This document shows positions 10,923 to 18,504 of a stretch of DNA of 43,702 nucleotides, one piece after another; within the stretch, counting starts at the first letter, position 1, and the number at the start of each line of letters is the position of its first letter. Under the pieces are notes generated by a model, which was given only the letters and a program-made list of their open reading frames with translations, did no database searches and had not been told where the DNA came from. Location: NCBI GenBank assembly GCA_023245145.1, contig JAHFKW010000003.1, positions 5,857 through 49,558 of the forward strand, written 5' to 3'. Origin of the DNA: Candidatus Staskawiczbacteria bacterium. GTDB lineage: Bacteria; Patescibacteriota; Minisyncoccia; Minisyncoccales; Staskawiczbacteraceae. The position numbers and the translations under genes were made by a program.

Positions 10923-11117
10923 CTTCGGCGTATACGGCATCATGCTCATTTGGCGTGCGCGTTTGATGGCCGTGGCAATCATGCGCTGGTGGTGCGTGCA
11001 AAGCCCAGTTTTTTTGTGTGGCTTAATTTTAAAGAAGCCAGAAATAAAACGCGACAGTAATTCTGTATTTTTGTAATCCACTTCGTTAATGTTTTTTTGG
11101 CAGAAGTAACAAACCAT
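10920..11117 (-). CDS. rpsR: 30S ribosomal protein S18
   Basis: 65 aa; YKNTELLSRFISGFFKIKPHKKTGLCTHHQRMIATAIKRARQMSMMPY; followed by ssb and rpsF on the same strand. Confidence 0.96.
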   Translation of the reverse strand: MVCYFCQKNINEVDYKNTELLSRFISGFFKIKPHKKTGLCTHHQRMIATAIKRARQMSMMPYTPK

Positions 11118-11199
11118 AGTTGTGAATTTCTAATTAATAATTTCTACTAAATTTCTAATCATTGAAAATTTAATGAAAATTAGAAATTGAAAATTAATT

Positions 11200-11703
11200 T
11201 TAAAAGGGGATTTCTTTCACATCAATCTCATCCGCGCTTGGCTCTTCTTGACTTACAAAATTTCCTGGTGAAGCATTTTCTTGGATAACCGGAATGTCAT
11301 CCGTTGCCACATTTGAGCTTTTAGTGGCGGTCGGTGTTGATGCAGGTTTTTGATATTGTCCGCCTCCCGCTCCCGTTGGCCTTGGACCTAATTGCAAACT
11401 ATCGGCGATAATTTCTGTTTTGTACTGTTTGACTCCGGCTGAATTATTCCAATTTCTGGTTTTAATTCTGCCTTCCACCATGACCAGTGCACCTTTGGTT
11501 AAATATCTGGCGGCAATATCGGCTAGTTTTCCAAACGCGACAATATTATGAAATTCGGTATCTTGTTTTTTTACTCCGGCTTGGTCGGTATAAAATCGGT
11601 TGGTGGCAATTCCAAAATTGACTACTTGTTGGCCCGACGGCATGGCCCGCACTTCTGGGTCTCGCGTTACATTTCCTAAAATAAAAGCTTTATTTAAATT
11701 CAT
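11200..11703 (-). CDS. ssb: single-stranded DNA-binding protein
   Basis: MNLNKAFILGNVTRDPEVRAMPSGQQVVNFGIATNR; OB-fold plus acidic tip DEIDVKEIPF. Confidence 0.97.
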   Translation of the reverse strand: MNLNKAFILGNVTRDPEVRAMPSGQQVVNFGIATNRFYTDQAGVKKQDTEFHNIVAFGKLADIAARYLTKGALVMVEGRIKTRNWNNSAGVKQYKTEIIADSLQLGPRPTGAGGGQYQKPASTPTATKSSNVATDDIPVIQENASPGNFVSQEEPSADEIDVKEIPF

Positions 11704-11713
11704 GCGTGCGTTA

Positions 11714-12145
11714 TTATGCTAAAATCTCGTCTAATTTTTTATCTAAATCTTCTGGGTTGAGCTTTTCTTGCTTGTCCGCCGAAGCCTTGGCGAAGGCGGA
11801 TCCTTCTTTTGCGGCTACCATCAACGGTTTTCTGGTCCTTCTTTCTTTCATAACTTTTACTGGTCGTTTTACCAATATAACACTTCGTAATATTTCTTTT
11901 TCCAAGTCCAGCTTACTTTTCACTTCTTTAATTACTTTTTCATCGGTTTGGAAAACGGTGGTGACAAAATATCCCGAGGAATTCTTTTTAATGGGGTAGG
12001 CTAACGTTTGAGCCGTTGAGTGATTTGAACTTAAAATCACCCCTTCTTTACTTTGGATAAAGGTTTCAATATCTTTAACACGACTGGTTACTTCTTCAGA
12101 GCTAATAGCTGACGTGATAATATAGGTTAATTCGTAGGATTTCAT
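11714..12145 (-). CDS. rpsF: 30S ribosomal protein S6
   Basis: MKSYELTYII...; rpsF-ssb-rpsR order; carries an in-frame GSAFAKASADKQ repeat insertion near the C-terminus. Confidence 0.92.
   Translation of the reverse strand: MKSYELTYIITSAISSEEVTSRVKDIETFIQSKEGVILSSNHSTAQTLAYPIKKNSSGYFVTTVFQTDEKVIKEVKSKLDLEKEILRSVILVKRPVKVMKERRTRKPLMVAAKEGSAFAKASADKQEKLNPEDLDKKLDEILA
11774..11803. repeat. peptide-coding palindromic repeat (SAFAKASADK type)
   Basis: gtccgccgaagccttggcgaaggcggatcc in rpsF. Confidence 0.75.
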
Positions 12146-12203
12146 GGGGTTATATTACCAAATTAGCCTTGAAAATGCAAGTCTTCCATGCCAGAATAGT
12201 AAT

Positions 12204-13538
12204 ATGGTTAACAAATCTATTTTTAAGGCTTACGATGTGAGGGGCATTTATCCGGCTGATTTAAATAAAGAGGCGGCAACTAAGATTGGTCGGGCTTTTG
12301 TGCGTTATACTGGCGCCAAAAACATAGTGGTGTGCCAAGATGCTCGTCTATCCAGCCCAGAGCTATTTCGAGCCTTGTGCAAGGGTCTTTTGGCTGAAGG
12401 GGCAAAAGTGACCAGTATCGGCCAAATGCCCACCGAATGCCTTTATTTTGCGGTTGGCAATTATGATTTTGATGGGGGAATTATGATTACGGCTAGCCAT
12501 AATCCCAAGGAGTATAACGGGTTTAAGATGATGAAACTAGGTAAAGAGCAAATTGAATGGATTCGGGGCGTTGATTTGTTGCCCATTGTTGAAGTGGGAG
12601 ACTTTCCAAAAAAAGAAGTTGATGAAAAAATTATAAAAAATAATATCGTAGATGATTATATAAACTACATCTTTAATTTATTTGATTTTTCTGAAATAAA
12701 AAAGTTAAAAGTTATAGTGGATGCATCCAACGGAGTAGTGGGCAATACGCTTTCAAAAATAAAAATGCCGGTGGAAATTATCCCCCTTAATTTTAAACCG
12801 GATGGAAACTTCCCCAATCACTCGCCAAATCCATTAGAGCCGGGTGCGTCAGACCAAATTTCAGCTGAAATTAAAAAACAAAAAGCGGATTTTGGATTTA
12901 TGTTTGATGGGGACGCTGACCGAATATTTTTAGTGGATGAAAAAGGCGATTTAGTTTCGGCCGATGTCGCCAGATTGGTCTTGGCAAAACATTTTTTAAA
13001 GAAAAATTCCAAAGCTGTGATTGTTCATGATGCCATTTGTTCACGTGCGGTGCCGGAATTAATTAAAAAATGGGATGGGGTGCCGGTGCGCTCGGAAGTT
13101 GGCTTTGTGAATATCCGGGAGGCTTTAATTAAAAATAAGGGCATTATGGGTGGGGAATTATCCAGCCATTATTGTTTTCGTGATTATTTTTACATGGATT
13201 CCGGCTTAGTGGCGTTTTTATTGATGTTGCAAGAAATTTCTTTGGACGGCCGGAAGGTTTCAGAAATAGTCAAAGAGTTGACGTTGTATGCCAAATCTCC
13301 AACGATTAATTTTGAAGTGAAAGATAAGGATGCCGTGCTTTCAAAGATCAAAGAAAAGTATAAAGATGGCAATCAGGACTTTTTGGACGGCGTGACGGTG
13401 GAGTATGAAGATTGGTGGTTTAATGTCCGGGCTTCAAATACGGAGCCGTTGTTAAGACTAACTATTGAAGCTAATACACAAGAATTGTTGGAGGAAAAGA
13501 AAAGTGAGTTGAGCGAGGTTATAAAAAATGAGGCTTAG
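12204..13538 (+). CDS. manB: phosphomannomutase/phosphoglucomutase
   Basis: ATASHNPKEYNGFKMM phosphoserine loop; FDGDADRIFLVDEKG; RASNTEPLLRLTIEA. Start placed at the internal ATG 12204 (MVNKSIFKAYDVRGIYP). Confidence 0.92.
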   Translation: MVNKSIFKAYDVRGIYPADLNKEAATKIGRAFVRYTGAKNIVVCQDARLSSPELFRALCKGLLAEGAKVTSIGQMPTECLYFAVGNYDFDGGIMITASHNPKEYNGFKMMKLGKEQIEWIRGVDLLPIVEVGDFPKKEVDEKIIKNNIVDDYINYIFNLFDFSEIKKLKVIVDASNGVVGNTLSKIKMPVEIIPLNFKPDGNFPNHSPNPLEPGASDQISAEIKKQKADFGFMFDGDADRIFLVDEKGDLVSADVARLVLAKHFLKKNSKAVIVHDAICSRAVPELIKKWDGVPVRSEVGFVNIREALIKNKGIMGGELSSHYCFRDYFYMDSGLVAFLLMLQEISLDGRKVSEIVKELTLYAKSPTINFEVKDKDAVLSKIKEKYKDGNQDFLDGVTVEYEDWWFNVRASNTEPLLRLTIEANTQELLEEKKSELSEVIKNEA

Positions 13539-14512
13539 ATAAGCCCCATTTTTTGTTTGACTTCGCGCATGGTGGTTTCAGCAATTTTTTGGGCTTTGGT
13601 GGCACCCTGTTTTAAAATTTCTTGCACGTACACATCGCGCGCGGCAAATTCGGTTTGTTTTTTACGGAATGGTTCAAGATAATTTACCAGCACTTCTGCG
13701 AGTGACTTTTTAAATTCGCCATAATTTTTTCCGGCAAATTCTTTTTCTAATTCCTGTGTGGTTTTGCCAGTCAGTAAGCTGTAAATCATGAGCAAATTGG
13801 AAATACCCGGTTTTTTGGTGAGATTGTATTTAATATCTTTACCTGAATCTGTCGCCGCCGCCATAATTTTCTTGGTAATAGCTTCTGGCGCGTCAAACAG
13901 GAAAATGCAGGATTTTGCGTCATCCGATTTGGACATTTTCTTTTTGGGGTCCATCAGCGACATAATTTTTGCGCCTTCTTGTAAAATTAAAGACTTGGGT
14001 TCATCAAATACTTTACCGAATTTTTGGTTAAACTTACGCGCCAAGGTTCTGGTTAATTCAACGTGCTGTTCTTGGTCTTTGCCCACTGGTACACCACCAG
14101 CTTTGTACAGTAAAATATCGCCGGCCATCAGCACCGGGTAATCCAAAAGACCCACGTTAATATTGTCTTTAAACTTCTTAGACTTATCTTTATACTGCGT
14201 CATTCTCTCCAACTCTCCCAGGGGGCAAATGGTGTTTAAAAGCCAAGCCAATTCGGCGTGTTCTTTGATTTGAGATTGCGCAAAGATGATGCACTTTTCA
14301 GGATCTAAACCAGCGGCAATTAAAGCTACTACAGTTTCCCTGATTTTTGCCGGCAGTTGCTTTGGGTCGTAGGGAATGGTTAAAGCATGCAAATCAACGA
14401 TGCAATAAATGCACTCGTTATTTTCTTGTAGGGCAACCCATTGTTTTATGGCTCCCAAATAATTTCCAATGTGAAGCTGATTGGTAGGCTGAACGCCTGA
14501 AAATATTTTCAT
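13535..14512 (-). CDS. trpS: tryptophanyl-tRNA synthetase
   Basis: SGVQPTNQLHIGNYLGAIKQW; KKMSKSD. Confidence 0.97.
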   Translation of the reverse strand: MKIFSGVQPTNQLHIGNYLGAIKQWVALQENNECIYCIVDLHALTIPYDPKQLPAKIRETVVALIAAGLDPEKCIIFAQSQIKEHAELAWLLNTICPLGELERMTQYKDKSKKFKDNINVGLLDYPVLMAGDILLYKAGGVPVGKDQEQHVELTRTLARKFNQKFGKVFDEPKSLILQEGAKIMSLMDPKKKMSKSDDAKSCIFLFDAPEAITKKIMAAATDSGKDIKYNLTKKPGISNLLMIYSLLTGKTTQELEKEFAGKNYGEFKKSLAEVLVNYLEPFRKKQTEFAARDVYVQEILKQGATKAQKIAETTMREVKQKMGLI

Positions 14513-14533
14513 TGCGATACATTATTCTCCTGT

Positions 14534-14554
14534 ATTGTACCAAAAAGCAGGGGA
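14534..14554 (-). promoter_or_regulatory. trpS upstream element, duplicated upstream of hicB
   Basis: attgtaccaaaaagcagggga identical at 15431-15451; minus strand contains GGTACAAT, a -10-like sequence. Confidence 0.5.
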
Positions 14555-14565
14555 TCCCGAAAGAC

Positions 14566-14594
14566 TTGACAAGAGTGCTTGTCCATGCTAACAT
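14566..14594 (+). promoter_or_regulatory. sigma70-type promoter of small cassette
   Basis: TTGACA-17-TAACAT. Confidence 0.65.
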
Positions 14595-14640
14595 TAATTC
14601 ATAGATACCCCCCCCTACCCAAACAAGAAGGAGATGAGCC

Positions 14641-14931
14641 GTGACGACCACATTGAGAGACCTAGTCAACCTGAACACAGAAGTGAAAGCAATGATTTGC
14701 TTCTTCGGGTGTACGGCGAACTTCGAGGCGGAGTTCACTCGCCGTTGCAGGTACGTTGGTGATGCGATTTGTGGCGATTTCAATAGTCCGGGAGTATGGA
14801 TCGGGGCGATGGATGTGAAGGCATTGCCGCCAGAAACCCACCTCGGCCCAAGAGCGGAGGAGGCATTCCTTGAACTGAAAAAATGGCTTGAAACCCAGCA
14901 CCCAGATTTCAAGGCAAAGCCCACCGCCTAA
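14641..14931 (+). CDS. small solo-cassette hypothetical protein
   Basis: GTG start after aaggag RBS; promoter and terminator flank a 96 aa ORF. Confidence 0.55.
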   Translation: MTTTLRDLVNLNTEVKAMICFFGCTANFEAEFTRRCRYVGDAICGDFNSPGVWIGAMDVKALPPETHLGPRAEEAFLELKKWLETQHPDFKAKPTA

Positions 14932-14951
14932 TCGTTCTTTCTTTTCGTCTG

Positions 14952-14979
14952 GCCCCTTGCATCTGCTTGGGGCTTTTTT
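14952..14979 (+). terminator. intrinsic terminator
   Basis: GCCCC...GGGGC followed by T6. Confidence 0.65.
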
Positions 14980-14980
14980 C

Positions 14981-15011
14981 TTTACACCTCAATTACCACC
15001 GGCAAAATCAT
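14981..15011. repeat. 31-bp direct repeat, copy 2 (duplicated rnj 3' end; forms the hicA 3' end)
   Basis: tttacacctcaattaccaccggcaaaatcat identical to 15482-15512. Confidence 0.95.
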
Positions 15012-15213
15012 CTTTTGTCAGTCCTGATTGGCGCAAGATAGATTTGAAAGTTCCAAAAGGGATTTCTTTTTTGTGAGCTGGAACAATAACCGTCAACTTT
15101 TTATTTTCAATATATTTTCTAAATTTCACATGACTGCCTTTCTGCGATACATGCACAAAGCCCTTCTGTTGAAGAACTTTAATTATGTGCGAAAACAAAT
15201 ATAGCTTAGGCAT
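14989..15213 (-). CDS. hicA: HicA-family toxin (mRNA interferase)
   Basis: 74 aa; IIKVLQQKGFVHVSQKGSHVKFRK...TVIVPAHKKEIPFGTFKSILRQSGL, HicA/YcfA dsRBD-like fold with conserved GSH. Confidence 0.88.
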   Translation of the reverse strand: MPKLYLFSHIIKVLQQKGFVHVSQKGSHVKFRKYIENKKLTVIVPAHKKEIPFGTFKSILRQSGLTKDDFAGGN

Positions 15214-15424
15214 GGTTTAGCGACAGGTTAACCAATTCCGGACTTTCAATTTTGGTCAGACCCCCGATCTTCTCATCCTCAAAATATAGTTCTAGCGCTT
15301 CGTTTAATTTAGACAGAGCTTCTTTTTTGGTTACACCAAAACTAGAAACCTCTACATTTAAACACTGGGCAACATAGTACTTACCCTCTTTCCAAATAAT
15401 ATTTTTTAAATTTATTTTTTTCAT
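15206..15424 (-). CDS. hicB: HicB-family antitoxin
   Basis: MKKINLKNIIWKEGKYYVAQCLNVEVSSFGVTKKEALSKLNEALELYFE; start reassigned to ATG 15424; overlaps hicA. Confidence 0.85.
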   Translation of the reverse strand: MKKINLKNIIWKEGKYYVAQCLNVEVSSFGVTKKEALSKLNEALELYFEDEKIGGLTKIESPELVNLSLNHA

Positions 15425-15481
15425 GGTTTTATTGTACCAAAAAGCAGGGGAGTCCGCCATAGTTCTATTCCAAAATGCAAT

Positions 15482-15512
15482 TTTACACCTCAATTACCAC
15501 CGGCAAAATCAT
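15482..15512. repeat. 31-bp direct repeat, copy 1 (native rnj 3' end)
   Basis: encodes ...MILPVVIEV* of RNase J on the minus strand. Confidence 0.95.
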
Positions 15513-17291
15513 GGGTCTTCTCTCCGTTCTTGCGAACAGAAAATCTCCGACTTTGTTGCGAATTTCATCTTTGACATATGACCAGTTGATCGGATTTTCT
15601 TTGCCATGGCCACTGGTTTTTTCCACAATTTCAATGACTTTTTTGCGAGTTTGGGCCAGCAAATCCTTGGATTCTCTTAAATACACAAATCCTCTGGAAA
15701 TAATATCCGGACTGCCTTTGATTTTTCCGGTTTTACTGTCCACAATGGCCACAATCACAAACATGCCATCTTGGCTTAACGCTTGTCGGTCGCGTAAAAC
15801 CACTTCGCCAATGTCGCCCACGCCAAGTCCGTCCACAAACACGTAATTGCTTGGCACTTTTTCTTTGAGAACTTCGGCTTTGCCCTGACTAAATTTTATC
15901 ACAGAACCGTTGTCGGGCACAAATATCTTGTGTTTAAGGATGCCCATCTGTTCTCCAATTCTGGCCGCTTCACGCAACATAAAATGGTTGCCGTAGACCG
16001 GAATAAAGTAATCGGGTTTGATTTCGCTTAAAATTTGCTTAATGCCATCCACGTTGGTGTGACCGGAGGCATGCACGTTCATAATGTCGTTGTGGTAGAC
16101 ATTGTCTGACAGGCGGTAAATATTGTCCTTGACGCGCTGAACGGTACGTTCATTACCGGGAATAACCGAAGACGAGAAAATAATCGTATCCTGTTTTTTG
16201 ATGGAAATATATTTATGGTTGCCGGCGATAATTCTGGGCAAGGCTGCCATTTCTTCACCCTGCGCGCCGGTGCAAATGACAATGACTTTATTATCCGGAT
16301 AATTTTTAATGGAATCCACCGGAATTACCACGCCTTTTGGCACTTTAATGTAGCCCAGTTGGGTGGCCAGCTCAATATTCATCTTCATGCTAAAACCATC
16401 CAAGGCCACTTTTTTATTGGTTTTGGCGGCAAATTCCATGACCTGTTTAATTCTTTCAATCTGACTGGAAAAAGTAGCAATGATGGTACGGCCCGGCGCC
16501 AAGCCAATAATTTTTTGAATGTTGCCCATCATCTCTTGTTCGGTCACCGGAGTTTTGGTGTTAATGGCCCCCAAAGCTTCCAACATTAAAATGGTCGGCT
16601 TGCCTAATTTTTTTAAGTCAGCCAGTTGGTGGTAATGCAACACATCGCGTCCAACGGGGTCTTTTTCAATAGTCCAATCGCCAGGGTGAATAATTGTGGC
16701 CACCGGTGTTTCCAAAATCACCCCCACCGCGTCCATGATGGCGTGGTCAATGGCAAAAAAGGAAATTTTAAACGGCCCCAAATCAACTTTGTCCGAGATG
16801 TCTTTAATATATTGGATTTTCAGTTTTTTGGAAGCGTTTCGTTCCATATCTTCCACTCGGTGTTTGATCATTTCAATGGTTAAGGGCCGGCCCATAATCT
16901 GTGGATTACCCAATTTTTTTAATAAAATAGGGGCAGCGCCAATGTGGTCTAAATGTCCGTGAGAAAAAATCACGGCTTTAATTTGTTTTTCTTTGCCTTT
17001 TAAATATTCCGTGTTGGGGATGACATAATCAATGCCGGGCATGTCTTCTTCGGGAAATTGCAGGCCCATATCAAGGATCACAATATCGCCGGCGTATTCA
17101 AAGACGGTCATGTTGCGGCCCACTTCTTCACATCCGCCCAGGGGGATGATTTTCAGCGCCTGCTCACGAACTATGTTGGCTTGCATAGCAGGTTTTGCTA
17201 TAATACTAGGCTTTGTCCCGCCGAAGCTTTGAGCGGAGGGGGATTTGCTTTGCACAGGGTGCAAAGATTTTTTCAAATCTTGTTTTATCAT
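15483..17291 (-). CDS. rnj: ribonuclease J (metallo-beta-lactamase/beta-CASP)
   Basis: KIIPLGGCEEVGRNMTVFEYAGDIVILDMGLQFPEEDMPGIDYVIPN; SHGHLDHIGA; beta-CASP CTGAQGEEMAALPRI; HASGHTNVDGIKQI. Confidence 0.97.
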   Translation of the reverse strand: MIKQDLKKSLHPVQSKSPSAQSFGGTKPSIIAKPAMQANIVREQALKIIPLGGCEEVGRNMTVFEYAGDIVILDMGLQFPEEDMPGIDYVIPNTEYLKGKEKQIKAVIFSHGHLDHIGAAPILLKKLGNPQIMGRPLTIEMIKHRVEDMERNASKKLKIQYIKDISDKVDLGPFKISFFAIDHAIMDAVGVILETPVATIIHPGDWTIEKDPVGRDVLHYHQLADLKKLGKPTILMLEALGAINTKTPVTEQEMMGNIQKIIGLAPGRTIIATFSSQIERIKQVMEFAAKTNKKVALDGFSMKMNIELATQLGYIKVPKGVVIPVDSIKNYPDNKVIVICTGAQGEEMAALPRIIAGNHKYISIKKQDTIIFSSSVIPGNERTVQRVKDNIYRLSDNVYHNDIMNVHASGHTNVDGIKQILSEIKPDYFIPVYGNHFMLREAARIGEQMGILKHKIFVPDNGSVIKFSQGKAEVLKEKVPSNYVFVDGLGVGDIGEVVLRDRQALSQDGMFVIVAIVDSKTGKIKGSPDIISRGFVYLRESKDLLAQTRKKVIEIVEKTSGHGKENPINWSYVKDEIRNKVGDFLFARTERRPMILPVVIEV

Positions 17292-17321
17292 GTTTTTATT
17301 TTTATCGCTACGTTTTTGAGT

Positions 17322-17768
17322 TCACGTAAGCGAAGTTAATTTTTTATTTTGAGTTTTTTTTAAATAGTTTTTAATAAGGTCAATATCTGATAAATGCTTT
17401 GGTTTATTGTTTTTTGCATACTCAGTTTTAAATTTAATCGTATCTTCCAAAGAAGCAAATGGGATTTCGTTTATCAATTCAGATCTTTGGATTAATTCTT
17501 CTGTAGTTGGATTAAAATCTCGACAATTAACATCCAAATAGAGCTCTATCTGTCCTTGTTTTAAGTAGATTTGGCCAGGTTTTTCGTATGTCCAGGGCAA
17601 TACTTCCCATTGCCCACTATTTTTACATTCGTTAAATATTTTTTCTGAAACTACAATATCTATGTCGTGCGATTCTCTTATATTGTGTGCCGCCATTGGT
17701 CCGCTTCCCACCACAACGTATTCTTTAAGTGGAAAGTTGATTTTTTTAATTTCTTGAAAAATATCCAT
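17322..17768 (-). CDS. putative nucleotidyltransferase-fold protein
   Basis: VVGSGPMAAHNIRESHDIDIVVS resembles the GS...DxD NTase motif; solo gene. Confidence 0.45.
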   Translation of the reverse strand: MDIFQEIKKINFPLKEYVVVGSGPMAAHNIRESHDIDIVVSEKIFNECKNSGQWEVLPWTYEKPGQIYLKQGQIELYLDVNCRDFNPTTEELIQRSELINEIPFASLEDTIKFKTEYAKNNKPKHLSDIDLIKNYLKKTQNKKLTSLT

Positions 17769-17808
17769 ACCTTTTGTTTACACTGAGCGAGTTCAGAGAA
17801 TCGAAGTG

Positions 17809-17890
17809 TGCCCGGGACAGGAGTCGAACCTGCAAGCCTTGCGGCGCGCGCACCTGAAGCGCGTGCGGTTGCCAATTTCGCCACCCGGGC
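17809..17890 (-). tRNA. tRNA-Leu(CAG)
   Basis: minus strand GCCCGGGTGGCGAAATTGGCAACCGCACGCGCTTCAGGTGCGCGC...GGTTCGACTCCTGTCCCGGGCA; long variable arm; loop TTCAGGT; no encoded CCA. Confidence 0.93.
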
Positions 17891-17895
17891 GGGTT

Positions 17896-18504
17896 TTACT
17901 TAGCTTTCAAAAAGTCTAAATCTGCTGGAACTTCTTTCATTGGCTCAACGAAGCGAAGTGCTGGCACATTTTTGTAGTGTTCATTTTTCACCCACGTACC
18001 AGGCGCCAAATAGTAATAACACGCGCCCTGATTTCTTTCAAATAGACTGAAATCTCCTTTGTCGTTTTCGGCCACCCAATTAGCCGTTTTTAATTGCTCG
18101 GCTCGCGAAGGATTAATTGTCACGTGTCCGTATCCGGCAGGAATAATAATAACATCTCCTTTTTTGGCGTGAACCACAAACACATCTTCAATATTTTGTT
18201 CATCTCCCTTTTGAGCAAAATACAGGCCTTCGCCTTCCAGCACCATGTAGACTTCGCCGTAAAAACCGGCGTGTACATGCCCTTTGGTTTTCACAAATTC
18301 TTGCCCCAGCATGCGCGGATGAATAATGGTGATGTCGTATCGCAAGCCATTCTTAATTTCTAGTTTTCGATACATATAATACAAATCCACATTTGGTGCA
18401 GTGCGAACCCACTCTTGATCAAACAAGACCTCTTCCATGTCATTTAAGCGTCGAACATCGGGAGTGTATTTTGCCAAATCAAATTGATGATTATTTATTG
18501 CCAT
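17896..18504 (-). CDS. pgiA: cupin-type glucose-6-phosphate isomerase
   Basis: TKGHVHAGFYGEVYMVLEGEGLYFAQ...GYGHVTINPS; start at ATG 18504. Confidence 0.85.
   Translation of the reverse strand: MAINNHQFDLAKYTPDVRRLNDMEEVLFDQEWVRTAPNVDLYYMYRKLEIKNGLRYDITIIHPRMLGQEFVKTKGHVHAGFYGEVYMVLEGEGLYFAQKGDEQNIEDVFVVHAKKGDVIIIPAGYGHVTINPSRAEQLKTANWVAENDKGDFSLFERNQGACYYYLAPGTWVKNEHYKNVPALRFVEPMKEVPADLDFLKAK

Noticed and set aside
14418-14924. 168 aa minus-strand ORF spanning the trpS start and the cassette
   Set aside because: Out of frame with trpS, crosses a promoter and an opposing gene; no domain
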